Of a stretch of 30,900 nucleotides of DNA, positions 17,711 to 24,642 are shown piece after piece. Within the stretch, counting starts at the first letter, position 1, and every line of letters starts with the position of its first letter. The stretch comes from Pseudoselenomonas ruminantium (GTDB lineage Bacteria; Bacillota; Negativicutes; Selenomonadales; Selenomonadaceae), in NCBI GenBank assembly GCA_002373045.1, contig DFHU01000056.1, positions 1-30,900 on the forward strand, in the 5' to 3' direction. The position numbers were made by a program, and so were the translations under genes. The notes beneath the pieces are model-generated. The model searched no databases. It was not told the origin of the DNA and saw nothing but the letters and a program-made list of their open reading frames with translations.

Positions 17711-17724
17711 TTATATTATCAATA
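17711..17724. repeat. 14-bp direct repeat flanking the cas operon (right copy)
   Basis: TTTATATTATCAAT, 15 bases before the cas3 start codon, identical to 10687-10700. Together the copies bracket only cas3-cse1-cse2-cas7e-cas5e-cas6e. Confidence 0.5.
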
Positions 17725-17751
17725 TATACAATATCATCCCTAATCAGTAAC
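17722..17751 (-). promoter_or_regulatory. Possible promoter of the cas operon
   Basis: TTACTG (17746-17751) and TATATT (17722-17727) lie 18 bases apart on the minus strand, about 27 bases before the cas3 start. The region is very AT-rich, so the match is weak. The rest of 17752-17836 is AT-rich with no other signal I recognise. Confidence 0.3.
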
Positions 17752-17836
17752 TTTCGCTCATCATTTAATCTAACACCAACTCACTCTTTTTTGCTTCGCT
17801 ATACCATCTCATTTTTCCTGCTTCTAAAAAATTTAA

Positions 17837-18113
17837 TATATTTCCCCACCTGCGTGGGGCATACCTGCCGGGAATGTTTACAGGCGGGTCAACCATCGGT
17901 TCATCCCCACCTGCGTGGGGCATACGTAACCGTAACCAGTCGGCAAACTATCTTGTAGACGGTTCATCCCCACCTGCGTGGGGCATACGTATAGCCGCGT
18001 AACAACGACCAGTTTCTTGCTTCGGTTCATCCCCACCTGCGTGGGGCATACGTATTTTGACAGCGTAAAACTAAACGGCGGTGACGGTTCATCCCCACCT
18101 GCGTGGGGCATAT
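17837..18113 (-). CRISPR. CRISPR array 1 (type I-E): 5 repeats, 4 spacers
   Basis: Repeats of 28 nt at 17837, 17898, 17961, 18024 and 18086. Read on the minus strand they run GTATGCCCCAC-GCAG-GTGGGGATGAACC, with a 6-bp stem and the ATGAACC 5' handle typical of I-E. A G after the repeat is shared by all, so the unit may be 29 nt. The repeat at 17837 is degenerate on its minus-strand 3' side, marking the leader-distal end. Spacers measure 33, 35, 35 and 34 with a 28-nt repeat, giving uneven periods of 61, 63, 63 and 62. The first repeat of the transcript (18086-18113) is joined directly to the cas1 remnant, with no leader. Confidence 0.97.
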
Positions 18114-18430
18114 TTTCATCCATGCAATATTTTGCCTGAATCAATGTATTCTTAGCGCTTCTAGTTTCACCTTGCCCATAGGCGTAAAATCTCGCCCCAT
18201 TCTCTCCGCACCAAACAATTGAACAACCGCTATCGCAAGCCGTTTTTATTGCCGCGTGTGTAATATTAGTCCCCGGCCCTAACATTAAGCAAGTAAGTGC
18301 TGAAATATGAACCGCGATGAATCATCAGTGAAGAATCACTTTGCTCTAAGAGTGCATGTTCTATGTAAAAGTAACTAATACTATCTCTCAATTTCGGCAA
18401 TTCCTTCAAGTTTTTAGGCAAGAAGCTCAT
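18114..18430 (-). pseudogene. cas1: Frameshifted, truncated cas1 remnant (type I-E) between the two arrays
   Basis: The first part reads MSFLPKNLKELPKLRDSISY from ATG 18430, matching the N-terminal domain of I-E Cas1 (LPKLRDSLSYLY-type). After SSLMIHRG it shifts frame. The correct frame resumes as HISALTCLMLGPGTNITHAA and continues to GQGETRSAKNTLIQAKYCMDEN, which aligns by eye with E. coli Cas1 MLEPGTRVSHAA and ASGQPGGARSDKLLYQAK. It then stops abruptly at the first repeat of array 1. About 100 of ~300 residues remain. The whole alpha-helical domain with the catalytic Glu/His/Asp is missing, so it cannot be an integrase. No cas2 is near. It must be a decayed copy; an in-frame ORF running on through the array is an artefact. 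Confidence 0.85.
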
Positions 18431-18455
18431 CCCCTTCTCTATAAATATTTTATTT

Positions 18456-18731
18456 GAAAACATTCCCCACGCATGTGGGGGCATACTCCACAAAAGCTCT
18501 CGCCGCTGTTTCGGAAATCGGTTCATCCCCACGCATGTGGGGCATACAAATACGGCACTGCATTGCGCGGCGTAATCCGCGGTTCATCCCCACGCATGTG
18601 GGGCATACAAAGTCTGAGCCGCATAATCGCGCCTAGCATATGGTTCATCCCCACGCATGTGGGGCATACGTGGCCAGTTAGTATTTACCGCTGTTGCCTG
18701 CCCGGTTCATCCCCACGCATGTGGGGCATAC
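18456..18731 (-). CRISPR. CRISPR array 2 (type I-E): 5 repeats, 4 spacers
   Basis: Repeats at about 18456 (degenerate, with extra bases), 18520, 18581, 18642 and 18704. Read on the minus strand they run GTATGCCCCAC-ATGC-GTGGGGATGAACC. The stem and handle are the same as in array 1, but the tetraloop is ATGC instead of GCAG. Spacers are 33, 33, 33 and 34 nt. The degenerate repeat at the low-coordinate end marks the leader-distal side, so this array is also read on the minus strand. It ends beside the cas1 remnant start. Confidence 0.97.
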
Positions 18732-18850
18732 ACTAGAAAGATTAGCTTTTTTATGCGGTTCTTACCATTCAGAATGCTTTTATGTGTCCGCTCAATAGAA
18801 TATAATTTCTTCTTTCCCATCATATTATCCTGCTGAAGACATATAAGTAA
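18732..18850 (-). promoter_or_regulatory. Probable leader of array 2
   Basis: A 119-base AT-rich stretch directly before the first transcribed repeat of array 2 and after the GH84 terminator. TTACTT and TAATAT 17 bases apart on the minus strand could be its promoter. It is the only segment placed like a leader; no protein-coding ORF is seen. Confidence 0.4.
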
Positions 18851-18893
18851 TAAAAAAGAAGCTATAAAAGATTTTCAAAATCCTTATAGCTTC
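18851..18893 (-). terminator. Terminator of the GH84 gene
   Basis: GAAGCTATAA pairs with TTATAGCTTC (18858-18893, with an inner GATTTT/AAAATC stem), followed on the minus strand by TTTTTTATT. It insulates the CRISPR leader. Confidence 0.85.
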
Positions 18894-18899
18894 TCTTAC

Positions 18900-20288
18900 C
18901 TATTTATTAATATGCTGCAATAGTTCATCCATAAAGGCCCAAGCGGCCTTTTCGGAAATCAGTGCTTCCTTTTCATGAGCCTTTACTTCTGCAAAAGCCC
19001 GGTCAAAATCAGCCTTTGTTTTCTCCCCTGCCAGTACCTGCAGCCCTAGCATATCTGCCCGCACAATGCGCTGTAGCTGTTCTAACTGCGGCTGACATTC
19101 CTTCAGTATATTTTGGGGAAGTTTTGCCTGCAATTTCACGATTGACTGGTCAAGTTTTGACAAGTCAGCCAGCAGCTTTTTCCGGCTCTCGTCATTAGGA
19201 TTCTGCCAGTAAGCGTCCATCTGCCGACGCAGGGCTGCGCCGTCTTCCGGGCCGATAACCGCCCAGCTTACCACCATATGCTGACTCTGGTCAGCAAAAG
19301 CCTCCATATCCGCCGCTAAGCTGCCATACTGTGCTTTAATGGCTTTATGCCAGGCTTTCCCGGCATTGTATTTGCCGGGATTTAAGGCATATTCTGCGCC
19401 CGTGGCGAGCGAAATCTTGGAAAGTTCCGCATGCTTCATGGGGTTATAGAAAATCGCCGGAATCGCCGCTGTCGCAGGTAATTTCTCCACGGGGCCCAAG
19501 GCCAGCTTTGCTTCCAGATAATCACTGACGGGATAGTTCCACCAAATGCCCAACTGACGTCCATAAAGTTTATTGGCACGAACATAGTCTATATCGCGGA
19601 GTCCGTCCGGCACCACCTTTTCTCCGGTATAAAGTACGAGGATATCTTTGTCCAGAGTAGATGAAAAATCCTTCGTATATTTCTTTATCTGTCCCTCACT
19701 TTCCATATCCTGCCGGAAGTATTCCGTCGGTACAGCAATCAAGGGATTGATATCCGCATGCTGGGCAATAAAATTAGCATTGACCCAGTTCAGAAATTCA
19801 GCCTGCCCCTTGCCATCTTTGTTTTTGATATCATCAAAGAAAATAGCAAAATCCCTTACGCCCATATCGTACATGGCGGTAAGCTTTGCCTGCATGGCCT
19901 GCTTGTCCTGCTCAGCTTCCTGCCCCGCAAAGTGAATATCCAACCCCGGAGAAACAGCAAAGATGAACTTGACCTGCTGTTTTTTTGACTCGTCAATCAG
20001 CGCTTTTAGTTCTGCCATTTTATCCGCGGGATACATTTCCCGCCATTTTGCCCGATGATAGGCATCATCCTTTGGCGCGTAAATATAAGCATTCAATTTA
20101 TGGTCGTGGCAGAATTTCAGCATAGACAGCCTGTCGGCCTGAGACCATGGCGTACCATAGAAGCCTTCCACAACACCACGCAGAGGAATTGACGGAGCGC
20201 TGAACGCCGGTATACTGCTGTACAGCGCCACTGCCAGCATAACCGTAATGCCCAACAGCCATTTCCATTTGCCTGTCAAAAAGTTCAC
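18900..20288 (-). CDS. Secreted GH84-type beta-N-acetylglucosaminidase
   Basis: Glycoside hydrolase expected to release GlcNAc from glycans or peptidoglycan fragments outside the cytoplasm. Residues 1-31 form a signal peptide (a KWK-rich start, hydrophobic core LLGITVMLAVALY, cleavage near AFSA). The NAGidase domain follows, with RGVVEGFYGTPWS at 37-49 and the adjacent catalytic aspartates D152-D153 in FAIFFDDIKNK, as in OGA/NagJ enzymes using substrate-assisted catalysis. The C-terminal ~140 residues are helical. 462 residues, so a compact version without the carbohydrate-binding modules of clostridial NagJ. The start is GTG at 20288 with AGGAGGGG upstream, 12 bases after the acetyltransferase gene. 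A double palindrome repeat (19142-19168) lies in frame. Confidence 0.88.
   Translation of the reverse strand: MNFLTGKWKWLLGITVMLAVALYSSIPAFSAPSIPLRGVVEGFYGTPWSQADRLSMLKFCHDHKLNAYIYAPKDDAYHRAKWREMYPADKMAELKALIDESKKQQVKFIFAVSPGLDIHFAGQEAEQDKQAMQAKLTAMYDMGVRDFAIFFDDIKNKDGKGQAEFLNWVNANFIAQHADINPLIAVPTEYFRQDMESEGQIKKYTKDFSSTLDKDILVLYTGEKVVPDGLRDIDYVRANKLYGRQLGIWWNYPVSDYLEAKLALGPVEKLPATAAIPAIFYNPMKHAELSKISLATGAEYALNPGKYNAGKAWHKAIKAQYGSLAADMEAFADQSQHMVVSWAVIGPEDGAALRRQMDAYWQNPNDESRKKLLADLSKLDQSIVKLQAKLPQNILKECQPQLEQLQRIVRADMLGLQVLAGEKTKADFDRAFAEVKAHEKEALISEKAAWAFMDELLQHINK
19142..19168. repeat. Double palindrome repeat, copy C (inside GH84 gene)
   Basis: TTGACTGGTCAA and TTGACAAGTCAG half-units lie three bases apart and encode DLSKLDQSI of the GH84 protein. 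Same YTGACNNGTCAR pattern as 290-319 and 9656-9686. Confidence 0.45.
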
Positions 20289-20300
20289 AACAATCCCCTC

Positions 20301-21455
20301 CTACAACTTAAAAATAATCTGCCGCTTATATAAGAAATTTGCTACCGGCAGCCAGAGCATAACCCAAAGCGCAGCATAAACCAGTATACTGAGCGGTGCG
20401 CCCAATACCCCCAGCAAGGTATTTTGCCAAAGCCAGACATAAACCGGCACACCCTGAACCGGCAGATACCAAAGGAACAACAATATTCTGTCCGGAACAA
20501 CAAACATAAACAACGGATTATGCCCCAATAAGCGGAACGGCGTAAACAGCCACTCCGTAAAATCAGGGAACATACTGCACGACATCTGTAAAAGCCCCAA
20601 CAGCCACATAAAGCCGCCGCTGGTCAGCAGCACATAAGGCGCCGTCCACAGCTGTTTGCTGATAATGTCCAGATAGCTCCAGGCGCCACCCATAATCAGC
20701 AAAACCGTACCACTAACCAGCAGCAACAGTACGCGCTCAAACACAGGCGCGCTTTCCAAGGTCAACTGCCGTCCTGCCAGCATGCCCCACAAAAAGGATG
20801 CTGTGGCCGCAATTGTCCCATAAAGCCCCTCCGGGTCAAACGGCTTTCCCTGATAACAATGGGCAGCACCGGGGAACAAGCCATCAATCAGCATGCTGAT
20901 GTTATTGTCCGGACTGAACGGATTGGTGGTATCGTAAAGATGAAAACAGGTAGAGGACAAGAACAAAAGCAATAACGCCATAATGGCAATCAGCTTTTCA
21001 CTGCGCAGCCACCAGGTGATAATCATACCAAAAAAATACACCAAACCAAGGCGCTGAAGAACGCCCATCACCCGGCCATGTTCGGCAATATCTGTCCATA
21101 GGGAAACACCGGCAGGCGGATAAAAAATATGCTGCAATACGAGCGGCAGCTGGTTCAATACTACGCCCAACAAAATCAGCAGCGCCGAGCGCCGGAAAAT
21201 AATCGTGAACTTGTCCCATGGATTATCCCCTCTATGCTTGGGAAACCACAAGGCCCCCGCTGCGCCCATAATAAAGACAAACCCCGGGAAAGCCAAATCT
21301 GCCAGCGTCAGTCCCGCCCAAGGCGCATGCAGGAGCAATGGATAAGCCTGCTCAAAATTCGGCAAAGAATTGACCAGCAGCATTACGGCAATAGCCAATC
21401 CCCTGAAAATGTCTACGGCGGGCAACCGCCGCTTCTTTTTTAATTCAATTAACAT
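20301..21455 (-). CDS. NagX-like membrane N-acetyltransferase (HGSNAT/DUF5009 family)
   Basis: Multi-pass inner-membrane protein related to heparan-alpha-glucosaminide N-acetyltransferase and to NagX of GlcNAc operons. The family opening RLPAVDIFRGLAIAVMLLVN is visible, followed by about ten hydrophobic segments and the HNPLFMFVVPDRILL region near the C-terminus. I moved the start from an in-frame upstream codon to ATG 21455 (MLIELKKKRR), which has AGAGG 5 bases before it; this gives 384 residues. It is followed after 12 bases by the secreted GH84 glucosaminidase, so the pair probably forms an amino-sugar salvage unit. The exact reaction is not proven for the bacterial proteins. Confidence 0.82.
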   Translation of the reverse strand: MLIELKKKRRLPAVDIFRGLAIAVMLLVNSLPNFEQAYPLLLHAPWAGLTLADLAFPGFVFIMGAAGALWFPKHRGDNPWDKFTIIFRRSALLILLGVVLNQLPLVLQHIFYPPAGVSLWTDIAEHGRVMGVLQRLGLVYFFGMIITWWLRSEKLIAIMALLLLFLSSTCFHLYDTTNPFSPDNNISMLIDGLFPGAAHCYQGKPFDPEGLYGTIAATASFLWGMLAGRQLTLESAPVFERVLLLLVSGTVLLIMGGAWSYLDIISKQLWTAPYVLLTSGGFMWLLGLLQMSCSMFPDFTEWLFTPFRLLGHNPLFMFVVPDRILLFLWYLPVQGVPVYVWLWQNTLLGVLGAPLSILVYAALWVMLWLPVANFLYKRQIIFKL

Positions 21456-21493
21456 AACAACCTCTATACCTAAACCCAATATTAGCTATTATT

Positions 21494-21529
21494 GCAGAAA
21501 AGCAGGGCGGTCTATGCCTTCCCTGCTTT
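21494..21529 (-). terminator. Terminator after the methionine gamma-lyase-like gene
   Basis: AAAGCAGGG pairs with CCCTGCTTT around a 13-base loop, with TTTTCTGC following on the minus strand. It ends the operon that starts at 26341. Confidence 0.65.
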
Positions 21530-21532
21530 CAT

Positions 21533-21562
21533 ATCATACCTTATTTTTATGTATTTTGTAAA
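21533..21562 (-). promoter_or_regulatory. Possible promoter for the NagX-GH84 pair
   Basis: TTTACA (21557-21562) and TATGAT (21533-21538) are 18 bases apart on the minus strand. The predicted start point falls in the terminator hairpin, which makes this uncertain. Confidence 0.3.
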
Positions 21563-21579
21563 GTGTTATTCTACCTGTT

Positions 21580-22824
21580 TTACCTGTTCAAATCCTCAAT
21601 TGCCTGAGCCGCGCCCATAATGCCTATTACGGCATGTTCAAAGGTCAGGCCGCCCTGCAGATAAACATTATAGGGCTCCCGCATGGGACCGTCGGCGCTG
21701 AACTCAATGGATGCACCCTGCACGAAGGTACCTGCCGCCATGATAATCTTATCCGCATAGCCCGGCATATCCCATGGCTCCGGTGCCGCATAGGAATCCA
21801 CCGGGGAATACTTCTGAATACCGCCGCAGAACGCCACCATCTTTTCGGCTGAACCAAGCTCGATGGCCTGAATGATATCGCCGCGCACGTCTGTGGGCAG
21901 GGGCAGGGTCTTATAGCCTAAACGGGCAAACATACCGGCGGCAAAGATGGCTCCCTTGATGGACTGCGCTACCACATGGGGCGCTAAGAACAGTCCTTGG
22001 AACAACAGGCGGTTGTTAGCCAGACTTGCGCCCAGTTCATCGCCCATGCCCGGTGCCGTCAGGCGATAGGAGGCCAGTTCCACCAGTTTATCCCTGCCGA
22101 CAATATAGCCGCCGGTTGGGGCAATGCCGCCGCCGGGATTCTTAATCAGGGAACCCGCCATAATGTCTGCGCCCACCTGCGTCGGCTCCAACGTATCCAC
22201 GAACTCGCCGTAGCAGTTATCCACAAAGCAGATGCAGTCCGGCTTAAGGCGGTGCACTTCGGCGCAGATGGCCTTGATATCTGCGATAGACAAGGGATTT
22301 CGCATGCTGTAACCACGGGAACGCTGAATCTCCACCATCTTGGTCTTGTCAGTGATGACATTCTTGATGCCTTCCATATCGACTTTGCCTTCAATCATGG
22401 GCAGCTCGTTATAAAGCACGCCAAATTCCTTCAAGGAACCGGGGCTGGGATTGTCATAGCCGATAACCGTCTGCATGGTGTCATAGGGCTTGCCCGTCAG
22501 CGATACCAGCTCATCACCGGGACGCAGAATGCCAAAGAGCACCGTGGCGAGCGCATGCGTGCCGGAGACAAACTGCGTGCGCACCAAAGCCCGCTCTGCG
22601 CCAAAGATGTTCGCATAGAGTTCTTCGAGCTTACTGCGGCCAATATCGTCATAGGCATAGCCGGAAGTCGTGTTGAAATGCGCGTCCGAAACCTTGCATT
22701 CGCGCATGGCATCGAGCACCTTCAATGTATTTTCCTCGGCAATCGCATCCACATGTGCAAAGAGCTCCTGTGACTGTGCCAATACTTCTTTTTTGAGGTC
22801 AACGATTTTCTGTGAAAAAGCCAA
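21580..22824 (-). CDS. Methionine gamma-lyase-like PLP enzyme (YnbB / aluminium-resistance family)
   Basis: Fold-type I PLP enzyme of the Met_gamma_lyase (PF06838-type) family, often annotated as aluminium resistance protein. The Schiff-base lysine is K228 in GSLIKNPGGGIAPTGGY, preceded by D202-N203 in CFVDNCYGEF, which should hold the PLP pyridine nitrogen. The family N-terminus NTTSGYAYDDIGR and TQFVSGTHAL are present. 414 residues, normal. The start is TTG at 22824 with AGGAG 9 bases upstream, 6 bases after hflX. This neighbour order (hflX then ynbB) also occurs in Bacillus. Substrate unknown. Confidence 0.88.
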   Translation of the reverse strand: MAFSQKIVDLKKEVLAQSQELFAHVDAIAEENTLKVLDAMRECKVSDAHFNTTSGYAYDDIGRSKLEELYANIFGAERALVRTQFVSGTHALATVLFGILRPGDELVSLTGKPYDTMQTVIGYDNPSPGSLKEFGVLYNELPMIEGKVDMEGIKNVITDKTKMVEIQRSRGYSMRNPLSIADIKAICAEVHRLKPDCICFVDNCYGEFVDTLEPTQVGADIMAGSLIKNPGGGIAPTGGYIVGRDKLVELASYRLTAPGMGDELGASLANNRLLFQGLFLAPHVVAQSIKGAIFAAGMFARLGYKTLPLPTDVRGDIIQAIELGSAEKMVAFCGGIQKYSPVDSYAAPEPWDMPGYADKIIMAAGTFVQGASIEFSADGPMREPYNVYLQGGLTFEHAVIGIMGAAQAIEDLNR

Positions 22825-22830
22825 TGTATA

Positions 22831-24630
22831 TTACTCCTTTAATTCATACTTCGTAAAATTATCTTTTTCCGACAGGGGCAGACGCACTTCCACCTTCGTG
22901 CCTGTCTCCTCATATGCCGTTTCCACAACGGCATTTAACTTATGCAGTTTCGTGACTGCCGCCCCTTCATCATAGGGAATCAAGAGCGTCATGCGTACCT
23001 GACTTTCCTGAAAAAAGCCTTCAATACGCCGCTGCAGGCCATCGAGATTTTCTCCCGTCATGGCGGAGATAAAGACGCCATCGCGCCCATGTAAGAGCTG
23101 TTCTCTTATATGTGGATTATCCAGCCGGTCAGCCTTGTTAAAGACATAGAGCACAGGCTTGCCGTCTGCTTCGAGTTCTTTAAGCACCGCCACCACGGCT
23201 TCAATCTGGGCTTCGAGATTCTCATTGCCGCAATCCACCACATGCAGAAGTAAATCGGCCTCCTGCACTTCTTCCAAGGTTGCCCGAAAAGCCTTGACCA
23301 ATGTATGGGGCAGTTTTTGGATAAAGCCTACGGTATCGGTCAGCAGTATCTCCTGTTTTTCCGGCAGCTGCAAATGGCGCGTTGTAGGGTCGAGCGTCGC
23401 AAACAGCTTATCTTCGGCAAAGACCTCGGAACCCGTAAGCTTGTTTAAGAGTGTGGACTTGCCCGCATTGGTGTAGCCAACCAGAGCCACAAGCGGAATC
23501 TGCGACTCCTTGCGGCGTTTGCGGTGCAGGGAGCGGCTTTTTTTCATGCCGTCAATCTGCTCTTCGATATCGTGAATCTTGCTGTAAATCCGCCGTCTGT
23601 CCACTTCGAGTTTGGTTTCACCGGGCCCGCGGGTACCGATGCCGCCGCCAAGACGGGATAGTGCTAACCCCTGCCCGCTAAGACGGGGCAGATTGTAGCG
23701 GAGCTGTGCAAGCTCCACCTGCAGTTTGCCCTCACGTGAGCGCGCCCGCTGGGCAAAGATATCGAGAATCAAGGCTGTGCGGTCAATGACCTTGACCCCC
23801 AGCATCCGTTCCAGATTATGCTGCTGGGACGGTGTTAACTCGTCATCTAAAATGAGCAAGGTCGCCTCTAAGTTCTGAATCTCCATCGCCAATTCATTGA
23901 CTTTGCCTTTGCCGAGGAAAAACGCCGCATCCGGCTTTTCCTTGCGTTGGGTAAAGGCTGCCACGACCTTGGCTCCGGCGGTATCGGCAAGGCGTTCGAG
24001 TTCGGCCATGGATTCTTCAATAGCAAAACTGCTGCCGGGACGCTCCACTCCAGCAAGGATTGCCCGCTCTACTTCATCATCCGTGCTTTTGGTACTCTGC
24101 GCTGCCAGTTTTTTATTGATGACCGTCACCAAAAGATTCAGGTTAATCTGCGCCAGTATCTTATCCTCTGCCGGGCCGTACTGGGTCAGCAGCTGCGTAC
24201 CATCCTCACTCATTTCGCCCGCAAAGAACGCCAGACAGCCGATAATCTTTTTGTCCTTGCGTCCAATGGCCGCCATGCAGTCAAAGCGCAGGCGGCGCAG
24301 GGAGGATAAATCCGGCGCACTCAGGCGCACATCCCCGCTCGGATGGGTATGAATACAGCGAATGCCCGACAGTCGCAGGTCGGAGCGGGTTTTCTGCTTA
24401 AATTCCGGCAAATCCACGGTAGCCGTGTCACCTAAGGATACCTGCATCACCTTGCCCTGACGGTTTAAGTATACCGCCACTTCCCTATCCGTATCCTCCG
24501 TGATGGCAAGCATTTCCTCATTGAGTTCCCGCGTGGAAATCTGCCCGATGGGCACCCGCATATCATAGAGTGCCTTGAGTTTTTCGAGAATATACGTTTT
24601 GATATTGGCTAAATCGCCATTTACTTGCAT
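22831..24630 (-). CDS. hflX: HflX-family GTPase with N-terminal JAMM/RadC-like domain
   Basis: Ribosome-associated GTPase that in E. coli splits stalled 70S ribosomes. The HflX core spans about 200-600: the N-terminal HflX subdomain, the glycine-rich GGIGTRGPGETKLE near 331-344, Walker A GYTNAGKST at 387-395, DTVG at 434-437, and NKAD near 505. In front lies an additional ~170-residue domain with a complete JAMM-type motif, H96-x-H98-x7-S106-x2-D109, in HTHPSGDVRLSAPD, and a candidate glutamate E52. It closely resembles the RadC HNHPSGD motif. Numbering is from ATG 24636, but that ATG abuts AGGAG; ATG 24630 has a 6-base spacing and is preferred. Operon with the NA37-like gene upstream (12-base gap from the preferred start) and the PLP enzyme downstream (6-base gap). 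Confidence 0.93.
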   Translation of the reverse strand: MQVNGDLANIKTYILEKLKALYDMRVPIGQISTRELNEEMLAITEDTDREVAVYLNRQGKVMQVSLGDTATVDLPEFKQKTRSDLRLSGIRCIHTHPSGDVRLSAPDLSSLRRLRFDCMAAIGRKDKKIIGCLAFFAGEMSEDGTQLLTQYGPAEDKILAQINLNLLVTVINKKLAAQSTKSTDDEVERAILAGVERPGSSFAIEESMAELERLADTAGAKVVAAFTQRKEKPDAAFFLGKGKVNELAMEIQNLEATLLILDDELTPSQQHNLERMLGVKVIDRTALILDIFAQRARSREGKLQVELAQLRYNLPRLSGQGLALSRLGGGIGTRGPGETKLEVDRRRIYSKIHDIEEQIDGMKKSRSLHRKRRKESQIPLVALVGYTNAGKSTLLNKLTGSEVFAEDKLFATLDPTTRHLQLPEKQEILLTDTVGFIQKLPHTLVKAFRATLEEVQEADLLLHVVDCGNENLEAQIEAVVAVLKELEADGKPVLYVFNKADRLDNPHIREQLLHGRDGVFISAMTGENLDGLQRRIEGFFQESQVRMTLLIPYDEGAAVTKLHKLNAVVETAYEETGTKVEVRLPLSEKDNFTKYELKE

Positions 24631-24642
24631 AGCCATCTCCTA

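Noticed and set aside
17878..18285. A 135-codon minus-strand ORF running from the cas1 remnant through array 1
   Set aside because: Only its first half resembles Cas1. The rest is a translation of CRISPR repeats (repeated CPTQVGMNR) and spacers.
18454..18736. Plus-strand ORFs of 60 and 87 codons over array 2
   Set aside because: They are translations of the repeats (SSPRMWGI and similar) with no ribosome site.
18508..18960. 11-base match TTTCGGAAATC between an array 2 spacer and the GH84 gene
   Set aside because: Too short for a self-targeting spacer; expected by chance at this length.
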